The position numbers and the translations under genes were made by a program. Under the pieces are notes generated by a model. The model was not told the DNA's origin and made no database searches. It was given only the letters and a program-made list of their open reading frames with translations. From positions 1 through 37,827 of the forward strand of contig DVNM01000041.1 in assembly GCA_018714405.1 (NCBI GenBank): 37,827 nt of DNA, in the 5' to 3' direction. Every line of letters starts with the position of its first letter. The stretch's first letter is position 1. The stretch comes from Scybalenecus merdavium. GTDB lineage: Bacteria; Bacillota; Clostridia; Oscillospirales; Acutalibacteraceae. Positions 8,178 through 16,678 of this stretch are shown here, piece after piece.

Positions 8178-9557
8178 ATGAAACTTGCGGTTTTGGGCGG
8201 CGGCGGAGTGCGTTCGCCGTTTTTGGCTAAGTCTTTGGCGGTCGGCGCGGCTGACGCCGGTATTGACGAAGTCGTGTTTATGGATATTGACCGGAACAAA
8301 CTTTCAAAATACGGCAAGATCGCGCAAAAAATTGCGCATCTTATCGCGCCGGATCTGGGTTTCACACTGACAACCGATGCCCGGGCGGCTCTGACTGGTG
8401 CTGACTACGTTATTACCACCATCCGCGCAGAGGGCGACGACGGCCGTGTGTTTGACGAGCGCACGGCGCTTGATCTTGGCCTTTTGGGGCAGGAGACGAC
8501 CGGCGCCGGCGGCTTTGCCATGGCGCTGCGCAGCATTCATGTGCTTGCCGATTACTGCGCGCTGATGCGCCGTGTTTCCTCGCCGAATGTGCTTGTGTTC
8601 AACTTTACAAACCCCAGCGGCCTGGTCACCCAGGCGCTGCGCACCATGGGCTACCACAATGTTTACGGCATTTGCGACGCGCCCAGCGGCTTCGTCCGTC
8701 AGCTGCGTGACATGACCGGCCGCCCGGACCTTACTGCCGAGTGCTTCGGCCTCAACCATCTTTCCTGGTTTTGTGATTTCAAAGATAACGGCCAGGATAT
8801 TTCAGAGCTGGTTTTATGCCACCCGAAGCTTTATAAAGACACGGAAATGCGCCTTTTTTCGCCGGAGCTTGTCCGCATGTGCTCCAATATGCTGCCGAAC
8901 GAATACCTTTATTTTTACTACTATCGCGAAAAGGCGGTGCAGTCCATTCTGCAAAGCAGCATGACGCGCGGGGAAACGATCCGTGACATTAATTTAAAAA
9001 TGGACGCGGCTTTAGATCAAATCGATATTGACAACGATTTCGACGCGGCTTTTGACTGCTACATGCGCCATTACGCAATGCGCGAAGACAGCTATTTTGC
9101 GATTGAAAGCGGCCATAGGCGCGAACACAAGTGGCCAGTGTTCCATGCCGCCGACTACATAAAACAGCCTGAAAAAGACAGCTACGCAGCGGTGGCGCTC
9201 ACCTTTATCCGTTCGCTGGCAAGCGGCAAACCGGTTGAAATGGTGCTCAGCGTGCCAAACGAAGGCGCTTTGCCCTGCCTGGCGCCGGAGGATGTGGCCG
9301 AGCTTAGCTGTACGGTGGATGCAGACGGCGTGCACCCGCATAAATTCACTTTTATCGAACCGATGCACGCTGTACTCATTCAGGCCGTAAAGCTTTACGA
9401 AAACCTGACGGTCCGCGCCATTTTAGAAAAAGACCGTTCACTTGCCGTGCAGGCGCTTACCGTGCACCCGCTGATCGGTTCCTATTCGCTTGCCGAGCAG
9501 CTTGTGGAGGCATACTCCAAGCGCTACAGCGCTTATATAGGGGGCTGGGAATCATGA
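8178..9557 (+). CDS. GH4 family NAD-dependent 6-phospho-glycosidase
   Basis: 459 residues; ATG at 8178, 7 bases after GGAGG. Residues 1-15 carry the Rossmann NAD-binding loop (LGGGGVRSP). NFTNPSG (142-148), Cys166 in ICDAPSG and His194 in FGLNHLSW are the GH4 metal and substrate positions. GH4 enzymes oxidise C3 of the sugar, eliminate the aglycone, then re-reduce, using NAD and Mn2+. The residues after the metal-binding Cys track specificity in this family. Here it is CDAP, closest to the CDMP of 6-phospho-alpha-glucosidases and unlike the CHSV of MelA-type alpha-galactosidases, so a 6-phospho-glycoside substrate is favoured. First gene of a six-gene operon, overlapping the kinase gene by 4 bases. 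Confidence 0.88.
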   Translation: MKLAVLGGGGVRSPFLAKSLAVGAADAGIDEVVFMDIDRNKLSKYGKIAQKIAHLIAPDLGFTLTTDARAALTGADYVITTIRAEGDDGRVFDERTALDLGLLGQETTGAGGFAMALRSIHVLADYCALMRRVSSPNVLVFNFTNPSGLVTQALRTMGYHNVYGICDAPSGFVRQLRDMTGRPDLTAECFGLNHLSWFCDFKDNGQDISELVLCHPKLYKDTEMRLFSPELVRMCSNMLPNEYLYFYYYREKAVQSILQSSMTRGETIRDINLKMDAALDQIDIDNDFDAAFDCYMRHYAMREDSYFAIESGHRREHKWPVFHAADYIKQPEKDSYAAVALTFIRSLASGKPVEMVLSVPNEGALPCLAPEDVAELSCTVDADGVHPHKFTFIEPMHAVLIQAVKLYENLTVRAILEKDRSLAVQALTVHPLIGSYSLAEQLVEAYSKRYSAYIGGWES

Positions 9558-10441
9558 ACGGCGTCGGTGTGATCTGCCCGGTTACGGTGGATTGTCTGTT
9601 TTCCGGATTTGATACATTTCCCGTACCGGGTGAAGAAAAGTACGCAAAGCATTTTGAAATGCAGCTTGGCGGCGGGTCCACCGTGATCCCTGTCCGCCTG
9701 CGCCAGCTGGGCGTGGAAACCAGGCTTGGTACATTTTTGGGGCAGGACACGCTGAGCAGCTGCGCTGAACAGCTTCTGGCGCAGCAGGGCTTTACAGATT
9801 ATGTGAACCTGTATACAGGCAGCGGCTGCCCGGTCATCATCAGTTCGGTGTTTTCCTTGCCGCAGGACCGTTGTTTTCTAACGTATACCGAGGATTTTAC
9901 AGATAAAGATCTTCCGGCCGATACGGTTTATTCTTTCCTAAAGGGCAGTAAAATCTGTTTTGCGCCGGAAAGTCCGGCTGTGGCCGAAAAACTGCACCGG
10001 GACGGTACGCTTCTGGTCTTTGACGTCGGCTGGCACGATGATCTGGATGTAGAAAATTATAAAGAAATTCTACAGTATGTGGATTTCTTCAGCCCAAATG
10101 AAAAAGAAGCGCTGAAGATGACCGGCTGTGAAACGGTCGAGGAGGCGCTCAAATGCCTGCGGCAGTATACGCGCTGCCCGATCGTGAAAACCGGTAAAAC
10201 AGGTTGTGTGGCGTACGATGGGCAGACATTTATCCATGCAGATGCTGTCAGCAGTTTAAAAGCCGTGGACACGACCGGCGCAGGCGACAATTTCCTGACC
10301 GGACTCGTTTATGGCCTTTATCGTGCCTTACCGCTGCAACAATGTATGCAGATCGCAAACATTACCGGCGGCTTGTCCACAACCGGCCTTGGCTGTTACG
10401 GGCGCCGTTACACATCGGACGACATTGCGTTTTACCTTTGA
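9554..10441 (+). CDS. PfkB/ribokinase-family sugar kinase
   Basis: 295 residues, starting within an ATGA overlap with the GH4 gene. The substrate-binding glycine motif is at 38-41 (LGGG), and the PfkB signature DTTGAGDNF at 239-247 carries the catalytic base Asp245. The family transfers phosphate from ATP to a sugar hydroxyl; the fold is cytoplasmic. Translational coupling to GH4, and a symporter rather than a PTS downstream, suggest that it phosphorylates either the imported glycoside or a released monosaccharide. The exact sugar cannot be read from the sequence; fructokinase- and ribokinase-like specificities are both possible. Confidence 0.9.
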   Translation: MNGVGVICPVTVDCLFSGFDTFPVPGEEKYAKHFEMQLGGGSTVIPVRLRQLGVETRLGTFLGQDTLSSCAEQLLAQQGFTDYVNLYTGSGCPVIISSVFSLPQDRCFLTYTEDFTDKDLPADTVYSFLKGSKICFAPESPAVAEKLHRDGTLLVFDVGWHDDLDVENYKEILQYVDFFSPNEKEALKMTGCETVEEALKCLRQYTRCPIVKTGKTGCVAYDGQTFIHADAVSSLKAVDTTGAGDNFLTGLVYGLYRALPLQQCMQIANITGGLSTTGLGCYGRRYTSDDIAFYL

Positions 10442-10450
10442 GGAATGTGT

Positions 10451-11422
10451 ATGCAGACGCTGATTGTGATTTTGATTGTTTTAGCGGTGTTGCTGCTTTT
10501 ATATTTTCTGCTTTGTGCGCTGGTCTTTAACCAGATCGCCTGGCGCAGGCAGATCCGTATTCCGTCGTTTTTGACCGATCTTGTTGCCGGCAACGAGGCA
10601 CCGGACAATTACGAAAAGCTTGCCGCAGCCAAAACAGAAGAACTGCTGCAAAAAGGACTTGAAACGCTGGAAATGCAAAGCGGGCGTGACACGCTGCGCG
10701 CCAGGCTGTGGCCGGCGGCAGCGCCAAGCAAAAAAATCGTTTTTGCCTGCCACGGCGCCCGCAGCAGCGGGCCCGGTGAATTCTGTTTTAGTGCAGCGTT
10801 TTTACACGCGCAGGGCTATCATTTGTTCATGCCGGATCACCGCGGCTGCGGGGAAAGTGACGGCAGGTTTATGGGCTACGGCACCCATGAATCGAATGAT
10901 GCTATGCTGTGGCTCGATTACATACTTAAACGCTTCGGGAACGACTGCGAGATCCTGCTTTACGGCGTTTCTATGGGCGCAGCCACCGTGCTGATGATGA
11001 GTGGCAAAGAATTGCCGCTCAATGTCAAAGGGGTCGTGTCTGACTGTGCTTATACATCGGCTTATGCTGAATTCGAGTACCAGCTGCGCACATCTTTCCA
11101 TTTGCCGCCGTTTCCGATTTTGCCCACGGTAAATATGTGTTGCCGGCTGTTTGCCCACTACTCTTTTCGGGACGCTTCGCCGGTCGAAGCGATTCAAAAG
11201 GCAAAAATCCCGGCCTTGTTTATCCATGGCGGCAAAGATGATTTTGTGCCGACATTTATGGCCGGTGAACTTTTCGATGCTTATCCCTGTAAAAAGTATA
11301 AGCTGATCGTACCGGATGCGCTGCACGCGCGCAGCTACTACACGGCGCCCGCAACGTATGAGAAGGCGTTTTTGCAGTTTGCGCAAGAAGTTTTTAGCAG
11401 TGAACACGAAAGTGTGTCTTAA
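10451..11422 (+). CDS. Membrane-anchored alpha/beta hydrolase
   Basis: 323 residues. I chose the ATG at 10451, 6 bases after AGGA; the ATG at 10445 touches the ribosome site. Residues 2-27 form one membrane helix, followed by WRRQ, so the catalytic domain probably faces the cytoplasm. The nucleophile elbow is GVSMG (Ser174), the oxyanion region CHGARSSG (100-107), and the acid and base candidates Asp263/264 and His292. It resembles the YqkD-type serine hydrolases of Firmicutes. It could be a deacetylase or esterase trimming substituents from the imported sugar. That role is inferred only from its place in the operon. Confidence 0.85.
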   Translation: MQTLIVILIVLAVLLLLYFLLCALVFNQIAWRRQIRIPSFLTDLVAGNEAPDNYEKLAAAKTEELLQKGLETLEMQSGRDTLRARLWPAAAPSKKIVFACHGARSSGPGEFCFSAAFLHAQGYHLFMPDHRGCGESDGRFMGYGTHESNDAMLWLDYILKRFGNDCEILLYGVSMGAATVLMMSGKELPLNVKGVVSDCAYTSAYAEFEYQLRTSFHLPPFPILPTVNMCCRLFAHYSFRDASPVEAIQKAKIPALFIHGGKDDFVPTFMAGELFDAYPCKKYKLIVPDALHARSYYTAPATYEKAFLQFAQEVFSSEHESVS

Positions 11423-11465
11423 CGGTGCATTTTGTGTTTGAGTTTATAAATAAAGGGGTTATGAA

Positions 11466-12941
11466 ATGGAGAAAGAAACGCAGGTTCAAGAAAAGCGCTA
11501 TGTCGGCCCAAAAGAAATATTTCTTTACGGCGTAGCAAACGGCGGCCAGGTCTTCGGTTACAATATTGTGTCGATGCAGCTGTCGTTCTTTTTCACAATG
11601 GTTTTTGGTATTCCGTCTGCGGCCGTTGCTGTAATGGTATTTGTGCTTGGCATTTGGGATGCGTTCAATGACCCGATCATGGGTGGGCTGATCGACCGCA
11701 CGCGTACGCGTTACGGCAAGCTGCGCCCGTGGCTTTTGATCGTGCCGATCCCGCTGTCGATCACGACGATTTTGCTGTTTTCCGGCCCGGTGATCCTGCA
11801 GGATGTCAAGACCACAGCCATCAAGATCGTGTACATGTACATCTCCTATATCATTTGGGAGTTTTTCTACACGATCGGCGACGTGCCGTTTTGGGGCCTT
11901 TCTGCGGCGATCTCGCCGAGCACGCGCGACCGCACAAACGCAATCACGTCGGCGCGTTTTATCTCGGGCATCATTGGCGGCCTTGCCAGCCCTTTGCTGT
12001 CGGTTATGATCGACTTGAGCAACAACGGTGTTATCGGCTGGGATCTGAAAGAGGTCTTCTGCTTTATGGGCATTCTGGCCGGTGCCATGATTTTGCTGCT
12101 CTTCAGCCTTGCCGGTACAAAGTGCCGCGAGCGTGTGGTGCAGTCGGAAGAACGGCCGAATCTTTTCCAGAGCTTTGCCAACATGTTCAAAAACCGCCCG
12201 CTGCTGATGATTATTCTCAGCAATGTACTGGGTACAGTCACCCGTATTGCCGACGTGTTCAATACATATTTCTATATTTTTGTGCTGGATCTTGCTTCCT
12301 ACAGCATTATTATCGGCATCCCGGGTACGATCACCGGTTTCCTAGGCTATGGTCTGGTACCGATTTTGAAACGAAAATTCAGCAACCGGCAGATCATTGC
12401 GCTGTGCACGTTTTCCAAAGCGGCGATCAGCGTGATCGTGTTCCTGATCGGTATGAATTATTACGACAAGGCCGCAGTCGTCGTGCCGCTTTTGATGCTG
12501 CAGGGCGCTGTAAACAGCCTGTTTACGAGCGTTACCATGGTCGTGCCGACGGAAATGATCGGTGACACGGTCGACTATATGGAATGGAAGACCGGCAAGC
12601 GCAACGAGGGCACGAACTTTGCGGTTCTGACTTTTGTCAGCAAGCTGACGGGCTCTTTGTCCACTTCGCTTTCGGCTGCGATCCTGCCGCTGATCGGCAT
12701 TATCGTTCCGAGCGACGGTACAGACCCATATCTGAACGGTGCAGGTGTGAATACGTCGTTCTGGCTGTGGGGCCTGATCACGGCGATCCCGCCGGTTATT
12801 GGTCTTGTGCAGCTGATCCCGTATATTTTCTACGATCTGCAGGGCAAAAAGCTTGAAAAAATACACAGTGACATGCGCATACGCCGTGAGGAGCTTGCGC
12901 AGAGCGCCACGGCGCGTGCCGGCAAGGAGGGTGAAGAATGA
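11466..12941 (+). CDS. GPH-family (MelB-type) sugar:cation symporter
   Basis: 491 residues with about 12 hydrophobic segments. The N-terminal half contains the family pattern WDAFNDPIMGGLIDRTRTR, followed by GKLRPWLL, as in MelB, LacS and XynB-type symporters. These import intact, unphosphorylated glycosides with Na+ or H+. An AAAGGGG lies just upstream, and 43 bases separate it from the hydrolase gene with no terminator. As the only sugar transporter in the window, it probably feeds the GH4 and PfkB enzymes of its own operon. Confidence 0.93.
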   Translation: MEKETQVQEKRYVGPKEIFLYGVANGGQVFGYNIVSMQLSFFFTMVFGIPSAAVAVMVFVLGIWDAFNDPIMGGLIDRTRTRYGKLRPWLLIVPIPLSITTILLFSGPVILQDVKTTAIKIVYMYISYIIWEFFYTIGDVPFWGLSAAISPSTRDRTNAITSARFISGIIGGLASPLLSVMIDLSNNGVIGWDLKEVFCFMGILAGAMILLLFSLAGTKCRERVVQSEERPNLFQSFANMFKNRPLLMIILSNVLGTVTRIADVFNTYFYIFVLDLASYSIIIGIPGTITGFLGYGLVPILKRKFSNRQIIALCTFSKAAISVIVFLIGMNYYDKAAVVVPLLMLQGAVNSLFTSVTMVVPTEMIGDTVDYMEWKTGKRNEGTNFAVLTFVSKLTGSLSTSLSAAILPLIGIIVPSDGTDPYLNGAGVNTSFWLWGLITAIPPVIGLVQLIPYIFYDLQGKKLEKIHSDMRIRREELAQSATARAGKEGEE

Positions 12942-13147
12942 AAGACAGATGCCCGAAATGCGGCGCAGAGCTCGGCAAGTTTTACTTTAAAGTAAACTGT
13001 CCGAAGTGCGGAGTCGATTTAATGTATTATAACATGGAGAGCCGACTGGATCAGGACGCCGAGCAGGCGGAGAAAGACTGGGAAAAAGTAGACGCTTTTT
13101 TGCAGAAGTTCACCAAGATCAAAGACAAGTTCAAAAAGAAAAAGTAA
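12938..13147 (+). CDS. 69-residue zinc-ribbon mini-protein
   Basis: Starts in an ATGA overlap with the symporter gene, after AAGGAGG. Two knuckles, CPKC (5-8) and CPKC (21-24), make a compact four-Cys zinc ribbon. They are followed by an acidic helix and a very basic tail (KDKFKKKK). No enzyme signature is visible. Candidates are a nucleic-acid- or protein-binding adaptor for the operon. Function unknown. Confidence 0.8.
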   Translation: MKDRCPKCGAELGKFYFKVNCPKCGVDLMYYNMESRLDQDAEQAEKDWEKVDAFLQKFTKIKDKFKKKK

Positions 13148-13168
13148 ATGGCTTCAGGAGAGGGGACA

Positions 13169-14443
13169 ATGAAGAATTTGGGGAAAAAACTGATTTCCGG
13201 CGCACTGGCGCTTGGCGTAGCAGCCGGCTGCGCTGCGCCTTCCGCTGCACTGGCACAGGAAAATGCCGATGCACAGACTTCCGTGCAGGACACGGCGCTG
13301 CATTTTGACGAAAATGGAAAGTTCAAGATTCTGATCCTTTCCGATGTGCAGGATACCAACACACCGCAGAAGGCCACCACGAACCTTTTGGTTGCCGCAC
13401 TGGACGCTGCGCAGCCGGATCTGGTCGTGTTTTTAGGCGATAACATTGCCGGCTGGTGGAAGGGTGTCACGCTGGCAGAAACGGAGTCTGCGATCGACCA
13501 GATCATCCAGCCTGTGGACGCGCGCGGCATTCCGTTTGCGATTGTTTACGGCAATCATGACCACGAGGGTCTGTGCGATGAAGAAAACAATATGACCGAG
13601 GAAGAGGCAAAAGAGGCGCAGCTGCGGTTTTATCAGAAGTATAAGACCTGTCTTGCCATTGAGGGCGAGGAGATGACCGGCTGCGGCAACTATAATTTGC
13701 TTATTCAGGACAGTGCACAGAAGAAAAACGTGTTTAATCTGTGGTTCATGGACTCCAATCCGTACGCGCCTGAGGAAGAAGGCGGCGGCTACGGCTATGT
13801 GGCCGAGGACCAGACCCAGTGGTATGTAGATACGTCTAATGCACTGAAAGCTGAAAATGGCGGTAAACCGCTGCCGTCGCTTTTGTTCCAGCATATTGCC
13901 GTGCCGGAGGTATATAATATGCTGACGGCCGTTTCTGCCGGCACAAAAGGCGCTGTGCGCGGCCACGATGTATACAGTGACAAACATTATGTTGCGAACA
14001 GCGAATATATTGACCAGGGTGCTGTGCGCGAGGGCCCGTGCCCGCCGAACAGCAACCACGGCCAGTTTGAAAGCTGGAAACAGCAGGGCGACATTTTGGG
14101 CGCATTTTTCGGCCACGATCATATCAACGACTATTCCGGTGTCTACGAGGGTATTCGCCTGACTGCCGCGCCGGCGGTCGGCTTTTACAGCTATGGCAAT
14201 GTCCACGGCGTGCGCACGATCGAGCTGGATGAAAACGATCTGTCTACATTTACAAGTGAGATCATCTACTATGACGACCTGGTCGATGAACCGGTCGGCA
14301 ATTTGATCGTGGAAAGACACGGCTACTATGAATACCGCAATAAATTCCTGCCCGGTATCCTCGGCGGTGTGGCCGGTCTTGCCGTGCTCGGTGGCGCCGT
14401 TGCCGGCATTGTCAAACTGATTCGGAAAAAGCGCGGGTCATAA
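13169..14443 (+). CDS. Secreted, membrane-anchored metallophosphoesterase
   Basis: 424 residues from ATG 13169, preceded by GGAGAGGGG. An in-frame ATG at 13148 lacks a ribosome site and would put seven residues before the signal peptide. N-terminal signal peptide (MKNLGKKL, then an Ala-rich core ending SAALA). Calcineurin-like metal motifs: SDVQD (58-62), GDN (90-92), YGNHDHE (127-133), a later QHIAVPE and FGHDHIN. A C-terminal Gly/Ala-rich membrane helix ends in KLIRKKRGS, so the enzyme domain lies outside, tethered to the membrane. It resembles the DCR2/purple-acid-phosphatase-like branch. It may remove phosphate from an extracellular sugar or nucleotide. Last gene of the LacI-controlled operon. 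Confidence 0.9.
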   Translation: MKNLGKKLISGALALGVAAGCAAPSAALAQENADAQTSVQDTALHFDENGKFKILILSDVQDTNTPQKATTNLLVAALDAAQPDLVVFLGDNIAGWWKGVTLAETESAIDQIIQPVDARGIPFAIVYGNHDHEGLCDEENNMTEEEAKEAQLRFYQKYKTCLAIEGEEMTGCGNYNLLIQDSAQKKNVFNLWFMDSNPYAPEEEGGGYGYVAEDQTQWYVDTSNALKAENGGKPLPSLLFQHIAVPEVYNMLTAVSAGTKGAVRGHDVYSDKHYVANSEYIDQGAVREGPCPPNSNHGQFESWKQQGDILGAFFGHDHINDYSGVYEGIRLTAAPAVGFYSYGNVHGVRTIELDENDLSTFTSEIIYYDDLVDEPVGNLIVERHGYYEYRNKFLPGILGGVAGLAVLGGAVAGIVKLIRKKRGS

Positions 14444-14451
14444 AGTATAAA

Positions 14452-14497
14452 ATGCCAAAAAAGAAAACCTCCGGCCGGAGGCTTTCTTTTTTGGCAT
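14452..14497 (+). terminator. Long hairpin terminator after the GH4 operon
   Basis: A long inverted repeat from ATGCCAAAAAAGAAA through CCTCC to GGAGG and TTTCTTTTTTGGCAT, with a GGCC centre. The A/T-rich outer stem supplies the T-run. It ends the operon that finishes at 14443. Confidence 0.85.
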
Positions 14498-14507
14498 AAT
14501 CTTTTGT

Positions 14508-14537
14508 TAAAAGTAAAAGCCGGTGCAGTGCACCGGC
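14508..14537 (-). terminator. Terminator of rpmB
   Basis: Near-loopless stem GCCGGTGCA/TGCACCGGC (14519-14537). Read on the minus strand it is followed by TTTTACTTTT. It lies 13 bases after the L28 stop codon. Confidence 0.8.
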
Positions 14538-14549
14538 AGGCAATCTATG

Positions 14550-14735
14550 TTATGCTCTTTCTACTTTACCGGAACGAAGGCAGCGTGTGCAAACGTTTAC
14601 TCTTTTCGGAGAGCCGTTGACAATAGCCTTAACTTTCTTTACGTTCGGTTTCCATGTTCTGTTTGAACGCTTGTGCGAGTGAGAAACTTTGATACCAAAT
14701 TTCATTTCCTTGCCGCAGTATTCACATTTTGCCAT
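14550..14735 (-). CDS. rpmB: 50S ribosomal protein L28
   Basis: 61 residues, normal for the short Firmicutes form. CEYCGK (4-9) and CTRCLRSGKV near the C-terminus are the Cys pairs of the zinc-binding version of L28, and SHSHKRSNRTWKPN is the typical rRNA-binding core. AAGGAGGTG lies 9 bases upstream of ATG. It is transcribed alone, opposite to recA, with its own promoter and terminator. Confidence 0.97.
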   Translation of the reverse strand: MAKCEYCGKEMKFGIKVSHSHKRSNRTWKPNVKKVKAIVNGSPKRVNVCTRCLRSGKVERA

Positions 14736-14770
14736 GCGCGAACACCTCCTTATAAATTTACAACGCCCAT

Positions 14771-14799
14771 ATCATAGCAGATAAATGCAGAAATTGCAA
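14771..14799 (-). promoter_or_regulatory. rpmB promoter
   Basis: On the minus strand, TTGCAA (14799-14794) and TATGAT (14776-14771) are 17 bases apart, about 35 bases before the rpmB start codon. Confidence 0.7.
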
Positions 14800-14857
14800 G
14801 CACTTTTTTAGAAATTTCTTGAAAATGCCGAAAAAGGTCACTTATTTTAGAATCTGA

Positions 14858-14886
14858 TTGATTTTAAAGCCCAAATCTATTATAAT
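14858..14886 (+). promoter_or_regulatory. recA operon promoter
   Basis: TTGATT (14858-14863) and TATAAT (14881-14886) are 17 bases apart, 29 bases before the recA start. I found no canonical Gram-positive SOS box (CGAAC-N4-GTTCG) between 14736 and 14915, so LexA control is not evident. Confidence 0.75.
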
Positions 14887-14915
14887 GTTACCAGTATGTT
14901 TGGGAGGATTTTACT

Positions 14916-16064
14916 ATGGCTTATGATAAAAAAGCGGCGCTTGAAACAGCGCTCAAACAAATCATCAAGACGTACGGCGACGGCGCGATCATGCGCCTTG
15001 GCGAAAACAGCACTTTAAATGTCGCCGCCATCTCGACCGGGTCCCTGACGCTCGATATTGCGACCGGTGTTGGCGGTCTGCCCAGAGGCCGTGTTGTGGA
15101 GATCTACGGACCGGAAAGTTCCGGTAAAACAACGCTTGCCCTGCACTGTGTGGCAGAGGCGCAGAAGCTTGGCGGCGAAGCCGCTTTTATTGATGCGGAA
15201 CATGCGCTTGATCCAAGCTATGCCGCCAACCTTGGCGTAGACATAGACAACCTGCTTGTCGCGCAGCCGGACTATGGCGAACAGGCGCTTGAGATCACGG
15301 AGCAGCTTGTGCGTTCCGGTGCGATCGACATTATCGTTGTCGACTCTGTCGCCGCGTTGGTTCCAAAGAGCGAGATCGAGGGCGACATGGGCGACTCTCA
15401 CGTCGGTCTGCATGCCCGCCTGATGAGCCAGGCGCTGCGTAAGCTGACCAGCGCCATTTCCAAAGGCAACTGCACCGTGATATTTATCAACCAGCTGCGT
15501 GAAAAAGTTGGCGTCATGTACGGCAATCCTGAGGTCACGACCGGCGGCCGCGCGCTGAAATTCTATGCTTCCATGCGTATCGACGTGCGTAAAGTTGAAC
15601 TCATCAAAAATTCCAACAACGAATTTATCGGCACCAGAACTCGTGCGAAAATCGTGAAAAACAAGGTTGCGCCGCCATTTAAAGAGGCAGAGTTCGACAT
15701 CATGTACGGCACCGGTATTTCCAAAGAGGGCGAAATCCTGGATATGGCCGTTAAGCTCGGCATTATCCGCAAGGGCGGTTCCTGGTTCTCTTACGGTGAC
15801 CGCCGTCTTGGCCAGGGCCGCGACAATGTGAAAAACATCATCAAATCAGAACCTGAGCTTGCGGCTGATCTGGAAAACAAGGTGACCGTCGAAATGGCGA
15901 AACTGGCACAGAGCACGCAGAACAAGTACGAGGCGAAAGTGGCGCCTAAAGCTGAAACTGAGGAGCAGGACGCACCGGCCGCGCCGCTTAAAAAAGCCTC
16001 GTCTTATACAAGAGCCTCTGCTAAAGCCAAATTAGACATTGCCGTTGAGGATGACGACGAATAA
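14916..16064 (+). CDS. recA: Recombinase RecA
   Basis: 382 residues, ATG after TGGGAGG. Walker A is GPESSGKT (65-72); ALDPSYAANLGV, DSVAALVPKSEIEGDMGDSHVGLHARLMSQALRK (loop L1) and NQLREKVGVMYGNPEVTTGG (loop L2) are all intact. It forms the filament that drives strand exchange and triggers LexA self-cleavage. The C-terminal 45 residues are variable and acidic, as usual. It overlaps recX by one base (TAATG), so the two are translationally coupled. No intein or frameshift. Confidence 0.99.
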   Translation: MAYDKKAALETALKQIIKTYGDGAIMRLGENSTLNVAAISTGSLTLDIATGVGGLPRGRVVEIYGPESSGKTTLALHCVAEAQKLGGEAAFIDAEHALDPSYAANLGVDIDNLLVAQPDYGEQALEITEQLVRSGAIDIIVVDSVAALVPKSEIEGDMGDSHVGLHARLMSQALRKLTSAISKGNCTVIFINQLREKVGVMYGNPEVTTGGRALKFYASMRIDVRKVELIKNSNNEFIGTRTRAKIVKNKVAPPFKEAEFDIMYGTGISKEGEILDMAVKLGIIRKGGSWFSYGDRRLGQGRDNVKNIIKSEPELAADLENKVTVEMAKLAQSTQNKYEAKVAPKAETEEQDAPAAPLKKASSYTRASAKAKLDIAVEDDDE

Positions 16065-16678
16065 TGCTTTTAAAAGCGCAAAAAGGCAGGGGGAAGAAGA
16101 TCCACCTGCTGCTTGACGGAGAATATCAGATCACGACGGATTCTGAATTCTGGACGCTGCACGGCCTGCCGGACGGTACGGAACTGACCGAACAGGAATG
16201 GGAAGAACTTGTGCAGCAGATCGAGCGCACAAAGGCCGTCAATAAATGCTATGACCTGCTTTCGCGCCGCGATCATTCTAAAAAAGAACTTTTGACAAAG
16301 CTTTTGCGCACGGTCAGTGCAGAAAATGCACGCTATGCCGTGGAGCTGATGGAAGAAAAAGGCTATCTTGACGATGAACAATACGCTAAAAAGCTATGTG
16401 CCTATCTTTTAGAGAGCAAAAACCTTTCCAAACGGCATTTGGCAGCTGAAATGACAAAACGTGGTCTCAGCCGCGATTTGATCAGCCAGGTGCTGGAAGA
16501 GGTGGAGGTTGACCCTGTCGACCAGATCATGCAGCTGCTGCAGACCAAACTTGCCGCCAAGCTGCAGACCGAAAACGGCGAACAGAAGGTAACGGCCGCA
16601 CTGCTTCGCAAAGGCTTTACTTACGCAGACATAAAATCTGCATTCTACAGATTGGAAACAGACGATTATGCCCTATAG
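16064..16678 (+). CDS. recX: RecA regulatory protein RecX
   Basis: 204 residues built of three-helix repeats, e.g. CYDLLSRRDHSKKELLTKL near 64-82 and YLDDEQYAKKLCAYLLESK near 105-123, the second with the RecX hallmark of Gly-Tyr-Leu-Asp-Asp. RecX binds inside the RecA filament and limits its activity. It starts on the last base of the recA stop codon and overlaps rimO by 11 bases. Confidence 0.94.
   Translation: MLLKAQKGRGKKIHLLLDGEYQITTDSEFWTLHGLPDGTELTEQEWEELVQQIERTKAVNKCYDLLSRRDHSKKELLTKLLRTVSAENARYAVELMEEKGYLDDEQYAKKLCAYLLESKNLSKRHLAAEMTKRGLSRDLISQVLEEVEVDPVDQIMQLLQTKLAAKLQTENGEQKVTAALLRKGFTYADIKSAFYRLETDDYAL

Noticed and set aside
8178..9557. MelA-type alpha-galactosidase as the identity of the GH4 enzyme
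   Set aside because: A MelB-like symporter in the operon invites this, but the motif after the metal-binding Cys is CDAP rather than CHSV.
14736..14915. SOS box in front of recA
   Set aside because: I looked for CGAAC-N4-GTTCG and found no acceptable match.
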